A stretch of 64,000 bases of DNA from Aulostomus chinensis (GCA_037954235.1 JBBMOA010000004.1:15062601-15126600), one strand, 5' to 3'. Counted from the stretch's first letter, positions 51,419 through 63,000 are shown. Numbers and translations: made by a program. Notes: generated by a model from the letters alone, not told the origin.

Positions 51419-51860
51419 AGCTGTGTTCTTTCCCAGTAAAACCAGCATCCAAATGGGGGGAAGAGATGCGCGCACGCACACACACACACACACACACTAA
51501 CAAAACACGCACAAGAGAGAGAGAGAAGAAGAAAAAAAGGTTCCACAGAAATCCAGCGCGTTACTTCTGAGCCAGAACACGCTTCTACATCGCCATCGGT
51601 GCGCGTTTGGAAACAAATCTCATCTGGTATGTGGGTTTCCCCCCCTCCCTCCCCCCCGCAGCCCCACCGGTGGAGTAGAGCAAAGGAGTGGGCTTTTTTT
51701 GGTTCGGCAGCGTGTGTGTGTGTGCGTGTTACTGTAAAAGTGTGCGGCTCACATACGACGTTGGGCTATTAGTGTAGAGATCGACGGTGTGTCAGAGAAG
51801 CAGGAAAGGGGAGGGCGCACTGAGACGGCTCGCCCGCACAGTGGATGGTTGGCTCCAGGG
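51419..51860 (-). promoter_or_regulatory. Probable cacna2d1 5'UTR and CpG-rich promoter
   Basis: This sequence lies directly upstream of the chosen start codon. It is richer in CpG than its surroundings, with many CG dinucleotides from about 51460 to 51840 and GC-box-like stretches near 51800-51840. I saw no clear TATA box. A (GT)n tract (minus-strand reading) lies 50-80 bp before the ATG and a purine/pyrimidine tract at about 51513-51540. The transcription start cannot be placed from sequence alone. Confidence 0.5.
51469..51497. repeat. (CA)n microsatellite in the probable cacna2d1 5'UTR
   Basis: An alternating GCGCACGCACAC... tract ends with an in-frame stop (TAG on the minus strand, 51497-51499). 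It lies about 50-80 bp upstream of the start codon, so it would be transcribed as a GU repeat if the TSS is further upstream. Confidence 0.9.
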
Positions 51861-52009
51861 CTGCAACAGCTTAACTAAGTGAAGAGGTGAGTTCAGTTAG
51901 GGGAGGGGGCACATGTTGCATAAACCGTTAGATTCAACCGGCATCTCCTTAACTGAAAGTTCAATATCTACGGAGGCCCATTCACGCCAGTAAAAAAAAA
52001 AAAAAAAAA

Positions 52010-52620
52010 AGATGGGTTAAGGTTCAATGTTGTCTTGATGCAAAAATATTCTGGGAATTTGAAGTTTTTTTTTAATGCATAGTTGACAAAGAGATTAAAA
52101 GGTTGACATTTTAAGGTTTGAAAAAAGTCAAAACTGTGAGTTAAAGCTGTAACCGAGCTGAAAAAGGTCCGAATTGAGTCAAAAATATGAGACGGAAAGT
52201 CACAGTCGTGACAGAAAGTCAAAACTTCGAGGCAAAATGGAAACCATGAGACAAAAACTCAAAAATTAGGAGATAGAAAGTTTAAAATATGAGACTGACA
52301 GTTTAAATTATGGGACAGAAAGTCAATCGGGATAAAACGTCAAAATTATGAGTCACAAGTATGAGATGAAGTCGTAATTCTTCTGTGTGTCGTAATTCGA
52401 TTTTTTTTTTTTAAATCACATCACAATTAAAGAATACAAATTCCAATTGTGAGATTAAAAGTCAAAATTACTGGACAAAGGTGAAATTTTAACAGTCGCA
52501 AGTCGCATGAGATAAAAAGGACAATCTGAACCAAAAAAGTCCCAATTATGAGAATGAAAATTATGGGGAGGTAAAAATCTCTAAATTATACTAAAAATTC
52601 AAAATATAAGATAGAGAGCA
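52010..52620. repeat. Degenerate short-unit tandem array, AAAGTCAAAATTATGAGA-like
   Basis: Roughly 20-26 bp units contain AAAGTCA and ATTATGAGA variants (for example 52131 GTGAG, 52196 AAAGTCACAG, 52217 AAAGTCAAAAC, 52337 CGTCAAAATTATGAG, 52460 AAAGTCAAAATTAC). In the middle the words appear inverted (GTCGTAATTC at 52367 and 52389). The array starts about 600 bp upstream of the cacna2d1 start codon. Confidence 0.6.
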
Positions 52621-53245
52621 TTATTGTGCCAGTTGACAAATACTTCCTGCTACCAAAAAAAAAAAGAGTAGTGTTTCACTCTGACACGCCCCTCAGATTG
52701 TTATTTTTTTTCCCACTGTATAAATCTCCTGGTATCCAGGTGGGATACCAGGTGGGATGCACCCCTCCGCAACATTCCGTCAACCAACTCAGGAAATAAA
52801 AGCTCACAATTCCCATCTGATAAAAAGGATCCCTGCTTTATTACGTATGTCGTTACAAAGCTTCATTAATTTGCAACAGTGTCTATTTATGCAGAAATGT
52901 GGTAATAAATTCCACTTGCTCCGAGGGGCCCGTGGCAAATTTAATATGTACTGACATTTTTTTTTTTCCCTTTAGCTGGAACAATCGGCCAAGGTAAACA
53001 CTAGATGACAATACTCTCGTATGCGTTCTCAGGCCAAACTGATCTCTAATTCCAGTGTTTTCTAAACGCTGTCTGGAGAGTCACGGCAGGCCAAGGCTTC
53101 TGCTATTGAAAAAGAAGAAAAATTAATAAATAAAGCACACCAATAGATTTACAGTGCAAATAGCCGTTCATGTTCATCCACTCTCAGGTTTCACAAATAA
53201 AAGCTTCACTGCTCTGGGAGCTCCTGTGCCGGGCAGGTCTCAGAG

Positions 53246-53247
<2 letters not shown>

Positions 53248-53304
<57 letters not shown>

Positions 53305-53310
53305 CGCGCG
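53248..53310. repeat. (GT)n(GC)n microsatellite
   Basis: About 26 GT copies passing into CGTGCGCGCG; alternating purine-pyrimidine, Z-DNA prone. Confidence 0.97.
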
Positions 53311-55055
53311 CTGGAGGTGTATATTTACAGAGCGACAGCGAAGAGGCGGGGCCGCTGAGGAGAAATGTGTCATTTTATAGAATACAGATAGTAAAGGACA
53401 CTACCCAGTCACTTCATGAGGCTGTTTTATGTCATTCTAAAAGACACTTACGAGAATTTAAAAAAATAAAAAAAAAGAACAAAAAGCACCATGTGTTGCC
53501 ACAAAGATCCAACGCCAGTAGCTCATGTTGTCGCAGCAGGCAGGCAAATGCAACACTCTCCTAAATAGGATTATGTGGGATTTTCACTGGGATTAGTGGG
53601 TTTTTATAAAGGCTTCTGAAAAACAGCTAAATCAGTTTGACTAAATACATGGAAATTCTTGTGAATTACCACATTATTGGCACACTTAAGTCATGTTTAA
53701 TCAAAGCTGCTATTATATTTAACATCCAAAATGTGAAATCAGTGTGCTATGGCTAAACGCTACACGTCTACGGAGTGTTTTAAGCATTTATTTTAGAGGC
53801 TTTCAGCTTAATCTTGCCGTAATGACACGCAACTGCTTCAATCTTACCACTTTTATCTCTGCCAGAAGTAGCAAGTAGTGTCAGGACTGAAGGGGGAAAA
53901 ATGGACGCTGGACCAGGGCAAATGATGAACGGATGATTTAGCAACACAAATGAAACAAAAAAAAAAAGTAAATGCTTTTCAAATGAAAAAAAAAAACGAC
54001 AGAATACCAACAAGCAGCGATTTAAATCCAGTGATGGCGTGAGAGGAAACAGTTGTAAACACAGGAGGAAGGAGCTGAACAAAGCTGGGGGGGGGGGGCT
54101 GATTAACTAATGAGACACAGGTGGGTCGCTCAGAAAAGGCGGGAAAACTAGACAGGAAGAAAGAGCTCATGGATGAAAGAGGGAAGTGATTTTTACAAAA
54201 TAAAACAGGAACTGACTTAGAAAAAGAAAGAGTAACAAGAAACTAAACCAAAAGGAGAAAACCACACTGTGACGAGCAGCCGTCGTTAGCTAAATGCAAA
54301 CCTAATGTATTAGCTGACATGGCCGCAGTTAGCAGCAGATAAATTAAGTTAGCAACCAAATATATTGGACATTTACCTGCTAGAGAGAGAGAGGGATATG
54401 AAGGCTGAAGTTTCTGGAGCGCAAAAGCAGCAAAATTGGGCCTCAGGTCGATAGAAAGAGAACTTAAATGAGTGCTAACGCTAATTATTGCTACTGCCCA
54501 TTGCTAAACGCTGATAAAGATGGAGTTCTGGCTCAAACTTTTTTTTTACTGAGCGAAAACATTTGTGCGATTCAAAACATGTAAAGCTGTGTTCACATTT
54601 CCTCTCAACGCTCTTATATGCAGCTCCTAAAATACGTCCGCTCAACTACCACCACTTTTACTAGGGGCAGATGTCAATCATGATGTGGTCACACCCGCTT
54701 TTTGCAGCTACTTAAAACTATACTTATAACAAAGAATAACACATACTTAAGTCTTTGTGAACATTTCTTTGACATGTAACGTACTTTTTAGTTTCCCGAG
54801 GGACACTGGGTGCCATATTGGTCTTCTGGCTTCACTTTCGATGAGCTCACCTGGCATTGTTCTTTATAAACTGCCTAAGTCAAACACCGGCTATGAAAGG
54901 GGACCCTGGGTGTTTACTGTAGGATTCAGCCTCGTGTAAAGGTTGTGTTGTAACCTGTTGACCACAAAGGACAGTTAGCTTGAGGTCAGGTTTTCCCCCC
55001 AAAAAAAGAACAGCACGAGAGGTCAAAGTGAGAGCGAGAGTGTAAGACAAGCTGG

Positions 55056-55092
<37 letters not shown>

Positions 55093-55095
55093 CAC
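55056..55095. repeat. (GT)n(GC)n microsatellite
   Basis: About 15 GT copies followed by GCGCGCGC; the same composition as at 53.3 kb. Confidence 0.96.
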
Positions 55096-55876
55096 ATGCG
55101 CTTGACAGAGGCAGCAGGTGTTCCCTCTATCACAAACTCCCAACCCCACCCACCTGTCCAGGGAATTGCCCAACTGTCGTTGCCTAGCAACCCCTTTTGC
55201 TGCCTCCACGCCGGCGGTGCCTCACAGCTGAGCCACTAGGCTGTTGTTTTCCCAACCAGTGAGCGCACACGTCAGGTGTGTGTTCATGATGGCACCTCAT
55301 CTAATGAAGACAGAAATAAGTGGCTGTTTCATGTTTAAATTACGCGAAAAAAAAGGTTTGTTGCCCCGAGAGCAGAGATAAAGAAGAAGAATAGGATTTT
55401 TTAAATGTTTTAATTTCCTAGAAAAACAAAATAAAGCTCCTCATTAAATGACATGTAAGGCGCCATTTTATTTGCTTTTTTTTTTTTCATTCAAATTACA
55501 TTCAGAAGGCACCCGCGTCAAATTAAAGTGTCCCTCTGTTCTGCTAACCTGCATTTGTGATCAGGCCGAGGTTTAAATGGCTTCTCCCTCTCGATGCTGC
55601 CGTCAGATGAAAAATGTTCTTGTAGCAGCGGCAGCATCCGGGTCGCAGTCGCATCACATGACATGATGCATGAGGAAGTTATCTGTCAAATCCGACTCCA
55701 GTCGGAGGAGTTTGTAAGTCACTGTCAGATCCTCTCGCATTTTCAGTTTTGCGAGATAAACAAATCGATGCATTTACTGCTGAGACAACTTCGCCCCGGA
55801 TCTTTTTTTTTTTCCCCCCAGAAAATGCATTCATGCAAAAATCTTGTATTTATTCTCCTCCCTTCCTTCTCCTTTT

Positions 55877-55916
55877 TCTTCTTCTTCTTCTTCTTCTTCT
55901 TCTTCTTCTTCTTCTT
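55877..55916. repeat. (TTC)n microsatellite, 13 copies
   Basis: Pure polypyrimidine trinucleotide repeat, the same unit class (GAA/TTC) that forms triplexes when expanded. Confidence 0.97.
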
Positions 55917-57103
55917 TTCCTGCTCCACCAGCTGCCAAGCACAATTCATTTAATAATCTGTCTGGGGTGAGAGCGTTTCCGTGGCAACAAATGATTTCCA
56001 AGTTTAAAGTTTAATAGTCAACTCCCTCGCACAGATGCTTCTTGGCAAAAAAAAAAAAAAAAAAAAAAAAAAAAGATGGGACGTGTTGAATCTCCACCAA
56101 GACGTTCACGTCACTTCAGTGTCACGTCCAGCCGTTCAGAGGGAGAGAGAGAAAGTTTACCCTCAATTTGAATGGGATTCAAGGCAAATTTGAGCACCTT
56201 TCAAGGAATTTTTTTGGGGGGGGGGGGGATCTTAAAAGGACGTTTTCAACTGAATTTATTCGTATTCGTATCAAATTCTGTTAGACTTGCAAACTTTGTC
56301 GCTGTCAGACGTGACACATGAAGGTTTTGTAGGTCACATTTTATAAATTTGAAAAAAAGGAAAAAGAAATCCCATCTGTTTTCTTGCGCCGCCGCCGTCT
56401 CCTCATGGGTGACGGTTGGCATGGTTGCGCCTTGTTTGACTCAGTGAAAGAGAAGTGATGGCGAGTGTGTGTGATATGATGTCTCACTCAGGACAGGGGT
56501 AGCCTCAGTCCCCTCTGTGCACTGACTGATCACATTACTATTAGCCAAAGCTGTTTTGTCAGGGGGAGAAGTTACGGCCCAGCAAAGGAGCGCCTCAGGC
56601 ATCGAGTGACAGGGAGCTGGCTCAGGGGGGATCTGAGGTGATTGGACATGAAGGGTCCTAGCTGTCCTGTTCAGTTTTTACATATAAATATATATAAATT
56701 CTTGTCTCAAATTAAAATGTGGCCCTTGATGTTTTGCAACGTGCCCTCTTGATGTTTCTGCAGCGAGTTTCTCCTTCAAATGTATTGACCGTCCAACATT
56801 AAAGGGAAACTTCATTTTAAAAAAAAACAACAACAACAAAAAAAAACCTGGATTATATGTTTCCATCTGTTTTAATCTATGGGAGTGTTGAAAAAATGTG
56901 TCATCTTGAAATTGTGAATTGTTCCAGTAAGGAGAACAGCACGATGCAGCGTCAGCTGTAATGTAATCCAATGGGGCAACTGGCCACCGTGGAATTAATC
57001 CCACTAAAAGAGGATTTTTCTTTTTTCCAACACTGACATGTTCAAACTGCTATTATAATTATTCAGCGACTTAATATAAAGGTGAATTTAATATCTGCAC
57101 CAG

Positions 57104-57119
57104 CCCCCCCCCCCCCCCC
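57104..57119. repeat. Poly(C), 16 bases
   Basis: Pure C run in the intergenic region. Confidence 0.95.
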
Positions 57120-58951
57120 GACTCAGCATTTGGCTTTGGGAAAAAGCGTTAAAGCTCAGTTTTTGGGCCAGATGGGTTCTACTCTCACGTTCACGATGGA
57201 GGCCAAGAAGTTCCTGATTTACTGACCTGTGTTTTTCAAAAATAAAGCATCACATTGTCTTAAACAAATGTTGAATTCAACATTTTTCTTCAATCAATCA
57301 AATTATTTTATTAATTTGGTGTTGTTCAGGATTTGATTTTGGTCAAGTTGCTCTCTGGATGATTGTTTGCTCCGCTTTGAAGACTGTAATTTAACGTATT
57401 GGTAAAAAGGCAAGATTTTGTGGTTCCATTCTGATATCACCATGAGCGTCGGTGGAAGCAATGCCACGATCTGCAGTGTCTGAGTGGGCAGCGCCTGCAG
57501 GACGATGGTTGTATTTATTACATTTATTTAACTTCATGTACGTATGGCGAACCCAGTGACCTTTCTACTGGATGTACTTGACTCCTGTTAGGGGCTGAAC
57601 CGACGCACAATGGTCGTGTGACCTCGATCTGACCTCAGATGAACGGATACATCCGGCGGCAGCGCCTGACGTGGCCCAACAGAATCTCTGTCGGTTTGAT
57701 CTTCCTCACCGCTTGGAGAATCAGAAACACAGGGCAACGTCAAGCCCCCCCCCATATCCTCCTCCTCCTCTGACGCGGGCAACATCTTTGAAAGCAAAAG
57801 AGGGGAACAAACACATCTTTAGAAGTGAATGATCTGAGGGAGAGGAGGGAGGGATGGATGGATGCAGAGGATGAATATGAAAGACAACACAGGGGAAACA
57901 TGAAAAGCGAAGGGTGAGATAGAAAAGGATGCAACGCCGACCACAGAAGAGGGAGAGACCGCCGGCGAGGCTTTGATCAAACTGCCCAACGATATCCCGC
58001 AACGCTTTACCTGCACCTCTCGTTCACCGCAGGAATAACGCAGGAGTGAGCTGAGCAGGAGTGAAAATCTTTTGGGATGGGTTACAATGACAGAATAAAG
58101 CAAAGCACTACCCCGTCAAACAGATTGCAGAGATTAAAACGTGAATTATTCAGTCTCTCTAAGCCCTGATGCGATGTGACGATGAATTCCTGAGTACAGA
58201 CAGACTTCCAACCTTCTCAATATAGACTTCAGTGCTCTTCTATATTTGTTTTCTCTATTTTAAAGTCCAGTTGAGCCTCGCCGGCGAACGCAGCAATCCA
58301 GGCCATTTATGGCGGCCGCAACAGGTGTCCATTATAATTACCCCAGATCATCAGGCATGAGCAAAAGTCCCGTTCGTCATCATCACACCGCATATAACAG
58401 ATAAGTGTCTGTTAAATCCCTGGTAAGACCCAGTTTCCAAAGCAAACAAACCCGAGGACCCAGACTTCCCCTTTAAAAGCAGTTCAACCAAATGCCTGAT
58501 TGAATTTTATTACCTCCATTACATGAAAGATTAAAAAAAAAAAAAAAAAAACTTTACAGTTGCGACGGCGCTGCACGGATATTTAAATGCATAAAATTAT
58601 TAACGAACAAAAAAAAATACGGCCTGTATCTTTAAGAGGATAAAGTGATGCCAAGTGTCACATGTCCATTTGAATTCAAATTCAGTGGTGAGTTCTCTCA
58701 CGATAGTATAAAAATGATCTCAAAATGATAATCATTTTTATACAAACATAAAGAGTTAATCCATGAAGTGGTATTTTTTTTAAATTTAATTGGTATAAAC
58801 TATATTTAATCTGGTTTAAAGAGCTGCTCTATTTGTTTAATGTTTAATCTAAATTTAAAACTTCACTGTAAAAGTTAAGTGATAAATCTAAAAGCTAAAA
58901 GCTACATTTTTAATGTAAACATTAACTATGTTACGTTGAGCATTGACATGT

Positions 58952-59039
58952 GAACCCCGCCTCTCGCCCGAAGGCTGCTGGGATAGGCTCCACCCCCCTG
59001 CGACCCTTAACAGGATAAGTGGAAGAAAATGGATGGATG
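58952..59039 (+). mobile_element. L2-type 3' tail fragment
   Basis: The fragment reads GAACCCCGCCTCTCGCCCG, GGGATAGGCTCCACCCCC and CGACCCTTAACAGGATAAG, ending in AAAATGGATGGATG. It is the same tail as in the SINEs at 34.6 and 27.3 kb, truncated at its 5' side. The GGATG tail is the usual end of this family. Confidence 0.75.
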
Positions 59040-59321
59040 TCTGCTGGTCACTCGGACAAACTCAGGATTTAACGCCATGAGTCTGGAACGTCTTGAAGTA
59101 AATGTGTACATTTTTTGCTTTGGAAATAAGCTTTTCAAAGCTACCAGACACAAATCATTACACAAAAAGGCAAAAAAATCTTTTGAAGGCTTGGTGAAAA
59201 CGGTAATACGGGTAATGTGAGGTGCTTGCCGGTGCATTTTTAGTTTGGCGGCAGACTGTGCCGGCAGATGCAGGTGGTTTGTTGTTGCAGCTGCAGAGTC
59301 ACAGCAGTCTGACAGGTGCTG

Positions 59322-59322
<1 letters not shown>

Positions 59323-59364
<42 letters not shown>
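59323..59364. repeat. (CA)n microsatellite
   Basis: About 20 CA copies, about 140 bp from the CTCF core at 59501. Confidence 0.97.
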
Positions 59365-59368
<4 letters not shown>

Positions 59369-59500
59369 AACCTTCTTCTCTTGCACTAACTCTAAAAACG
59401 CAATCAGCTCAAACATCATTGTCTCCAACTGTGTATTTTATCCAAAAGCAAACACATGGACTCTGCCTGAGGAGTCACTCCTGCAAAATGAGTTTCTCAC

Positions 59501-59512
59501 GCCCTCTGGTGG
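59501..59512 (-). promoter_or_regulatory. Candidate CTCF core motif (minus)
   Basis: GCCCTCTGGTGG on plus, that is CCACCAGAGGGC on minus, is an exact CTCF core lying between the pclo 3' end and the cacna2d1 promoter. Its flank CAG(T)TTCTGCCAC is shared with the 49.4-kb site. Confidence 0.45.
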
Positions 59513-60449
59513 CAGAACTGTGTAACTGCTGGCATTCAAACGTCTCCTGCCGAGTATATTTGTCTTGCTCCTGTCGTCAGATTATCTCATTACACTTGAT
59601 ATAAAACAGAGTTGCTCACTAGAGCCAAGTAAAGAAATAGGTTTGAGTAAAAATAAATAAAAACACGATTGGTTTTGCTTCTAATGAGTGAAATAATGCA
59701 GAAATAACGGAATCTGCGACATTTACTAAATATTTGTTGAAAAACCTCATTTATCAGCGAGTCCCTTCATCTTATTACGGTCCTTCGTGTACTTGGTAAA
59801 CATTTCTGTCTTAAACGAAGCGTAATGATATCATTTGACTAGACAATAGAAAAACATTCGGAGGAACTTTTGACGTATTTTTTTGCAGGCTTCCGGACTT
59901 TTGCGGGTACTATATAACTATAACTATAGTATATAACTATACTATAACTAACTATATAAAGTGCTTCAAAACACGCAACCTTTGGATGTAGGCAAGGAGA
60001 GCAGAGAACCACCATTCTTTCATTTGATGTTCTCAGCTCCACTGTGGAAGAGAAGAGCTGTCAATCAAAGCAACACATCCATGCGCGAGCTCCCCAAGTC
60101 ACCTGCAGGTGGAACTGCGTCATGACAATGCTAACATGGCGTCACCTTGTGGCCACAACCTGTCACTTCACCTCTTTCCTACCACAGTAGCGTCGTTGTA
60201 ATAGCTGGAACCAGGATCTACATTTCTAAGTACTTTTACTCAAGTACTGGTACTTAGGAGTATCTGGGCTTTCAGTATTTACATTGCAGGGTACTGTAAT
60301 ACCGTTACATAACATTTTAAAGGGATTATTTGTAGTTTTTTTTTCTCCACTACATTTATGAAAATAAAAGGTTTCTGTTGAGTAAACCAAATGAAGACAG
60401 TTTCAAATTCGATGCCTGAAAGAGGAGACAGCCACAATCCACTTTCACT

Positions 60450-60472
60450 TGACCTCTAGAGGTCAAAGGTCA
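60450..60472. promoter_or_regulatory. Nuclear-receptor-like composite site: ER4 palindrome plus DR1
   Basis: TGACCTCTAGAGGTCA (60450-60465) is a perfect 16-bp palindrome of two AGGTCA half-sites. It overlaps AGGTCAAAGGTCA (60460-60472), an exact DR1 of the HNF4/RXR/PPAR/COUP-TF type. Confidence 0.35.
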
Positions 60473-61093
60473 GAGAACTGATGGTGGGTTTGATGTGTAT
60501 TGTTGTACCTTTGATACTTAGTTTACTCTCTATTTTTCACTAAACTAAAGGAACGTCTTCCATGCCTGGAAGTCGTACTTCCTTAAGTTCCAGGAACTCT
60601 GCGGGTGCTGTTTTTTTTTTTTTTTTTCATCCCTGATTGGTTCAGTACTCGCCGCCAGACGGCCACGTCTATTGTTGCTAGGCTACAGATGGGAGCAGAG
60701 TGACCAGAAAGCTTACGAGTGACGCAGCGACGACCAGGTGAAGACGACATCCTGCAGGGGTTAGAAACAGCGACCTGGAACAAAGAAGGTGTAGAGGTTT
60801 GTCTCACGTCAGATTTGTCTCTGCAAGGTCAAAACAAAAAAACAAACAAACAACAGTTCGCCAAAGGATCTTAAAGTTTCTGGAACGAGTAGCTTGAATA
60901 ATGTGGTTTTAAAAAGTAAAATACTTCCAAAGAAAACACTGACGCAAAACACCTCAAAGGCACCACACAGCGACTCTTCATTTGTACTTATATTTAATAT
61001 TTAGACATATTTAGGGCAACAGCCATTTTTACAGCACAATTTGCATAATTTATCAATACCTCCTGTGTACAATCACAAAACCATGACAGTAGA

Positions 61094-61099
61094 TTTATT
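61094..61099 (-). promoter_or_regulatory. Candidate pclo polyadenylation signal AATAAA
   Basis: TTTATT on the plus strand gives AATAAA on the minus strand, about 2.6 kb after the pclo stop. A second copy is at 61284-61289. Cleavage would be expected 10-30 bases downstream, near 61065-61085. Confidence 0.3.
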
Positions 61100-61617
61100 T
61101 CTTTTCTTTTTTTCAGTTTACTTACAAGTGGAAAAAAACAGACAGGTTTAACAAGCATCAATCTTTGTACAGTCAGCATACATCGTCATCATAAATCCCC
61201 CCACCGCCACCGCCACCGCTTCTCTATCACATTTTTGTTCTAGATCTTCTTCTACCTTTTTCATCTTTTTTTTTTTTGTATTATTTATTTGTCTTTAATA
61301 ATATCTGGACACAAAAATAGTATGAACCACCAACGAAACATGCAACATCCAGTGTGAGCACATTTAAATTCTCCTGCGACTACTCGAGTTGTGTGTAGTT
61401 AGACTCTGGTAAACCTTTAGTTTTTGGTGTGACAGGGGTGAGGTGGGGTGGGGGGGGTCAGGGAGAAATCTGGGTCCCTCTAGACAGACATGAAGGTTAG
61501 TTTAATCACTGTACATCCATCACTTCCTGCTATGACCTTTTTTTGTCTGCTAAAAGACCTTTTTAATCCCAAAATATAAAAAAGCTATGTATTTACAAGG
61601 TTGGAAATAGAGAGATG

Positions 61618-61655
<38 letters not shown>

Positions 61656-61690
61656 CAGAGAGACCTGTGCCATTTTTATATGCTTGTGTG

Positions 61691-61727
<37 letters not shown>

Positions 61728-61736
61728 GTTTGTGTG
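61618..61736. repeat. Two (GT)n microsatellites in the probable pclo 3'UTR
   Basis: GT blocks at 61618-61654 and about 61684-61736, the second broken by CAGTG. In the pclo sense strand they read as CA repeats. Confidence 0.92.
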
Positions 61737-62609
61737 TGCAGTGTTCAAGAGATTTTAAAGTTCTTACACCGATAACAGAAGAGAGCCGATGACATGCGCG
61801 GGTCGGGGATGACGACGCATGACAAGCACGCGGTTTTAAGAGCTATAAAAGAAAAGAAAGAAGAGGACACACGCTTGTTTTAGGTATACGATGAATGTCG
61901 TCTGTTTTTGGTCATCGCTCATTCTGGAAACCAAACGTAAAAAAAAAAGGAGAGAGTGCGTTAGAAAAAAAAAATCCAAAATAACAACGACAACAAAATT
62001 CAAGAACGCAGGTTAATTTCTGTGTTCGTCGTACACGAGGGCGCAAAATTCTCTGTTTCCTCGAAACGTAACATTGTAAACAACACTGTGCGTATAAAAA
62101 AGAAAATTTCCTCTTTTTTTTTTTTATGTACACCTGATTTGCACTGTAAACAAATATAATACAACGTACGACATATTCCAGACGACGGATAGAGTCATAT
62201 AGAGCGATATAAAAGAAATAAATTCAAAAAAGAATAAAAGAGGATGTTAAACACACAGCAAAAGTATAAAAGCGATGCAATATTCCTCTTCTTGTACTGC
62301 GCTTCATGACAGTGAAAACCAAGATGCCACCTTTAGTACAGCAGAGGTTTGCATAGAAATCATTCAGATATTATTGACTGCGAAGTTTGACCAGTGAAAA
62401 ATGCCAAAGCCAATGTCGTGACAAAAAGAAAATGGCCGCCTCTTTCGACATAAACAAAGTCAGATGCAATAATTTGAGAAAGGAAAAAAACAAAACCATC
62501 AAAAAATAACATCAGCATGCTGCTTTTAAGAGCATATTTGAAATGACGGTTTTTATGATTTTGTTCGCTACGATCATCTCCTGATATTACCTCTCTACTT
62601 CCTCACCTT

Positions 62610-62658
62610 GGGGGGGGGGGGGGGGGGGGGGGTTGGGGGCGGGGTTGGGGGCGGGGTT
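62610..62658. repeat. Poly(G) run and (GGGGCGGGGTT)n in the probable pclo 3'UTR
   Basis: A run of 23 G is followed by TTGGGGGCGGGG repeats. In the pclo sense strand this is a long C tract. The plus strand can form G-quadruplexes. Confidence 0.9.
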
Positions 62659-63000
62659 AAGAGAAAGAAAGAAATCAGTTTACATTCTAAGCAGAAAAGT
62701 GCAAAAATACCACAAAATGTTAGAATCCAAAAAAAAAAAAGAAGAAAAAAAAAAAGGCAAGAAAAGTGGTACAGTAAATGTCTCACATTCTAAGGGGCAT
62801 TGTGGGTAAATAAAACATCTATTTCACAATCATCAAGACTTGATTGTCTGTGATAAAGATATTTCTTTATATATCTATTTATATATGATATAATTACTTT
62901 TTCCAGCTTTTACTTCACTATTTACAAAGTGAACTCTTTTTTTTCGTGCGTGGGCAGAACACGTGGCACTGCATACCAGCTCGATAGATTCATGCGCACA

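Larger units (their letters stand above)
51861..60989. other. Intergenic region between pclo and cacna2d1
   Basis: About 9 kb with no convincing exon. It holds a degenerate tandem array (52010-52620), GT, TTC and CA microsatellites, an L2-type tail (58952-59039), an exact CTCF core (59501-59512) and a nuclear-receptor-like palindrome (60450-60472). Confidence 0.65.

Noticed and set aside
51331..51546. 71-codon minus-strand frame starting MEPFFLLLSLSCA, signal-peptide-like
   Set aside because: It overlaps the true exon 1 in another frame and passes through the GT repeat; only the MDYPV frame joins exon 2 correctly.
57588..57797. Minus-strand frame with acidic start and SDSPSGEEDQTDRDS, possible extra exon
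   Set aside because: Composition looks protein-like, but it lies past the pclo stop, has no matching family I can name and no phase partner.
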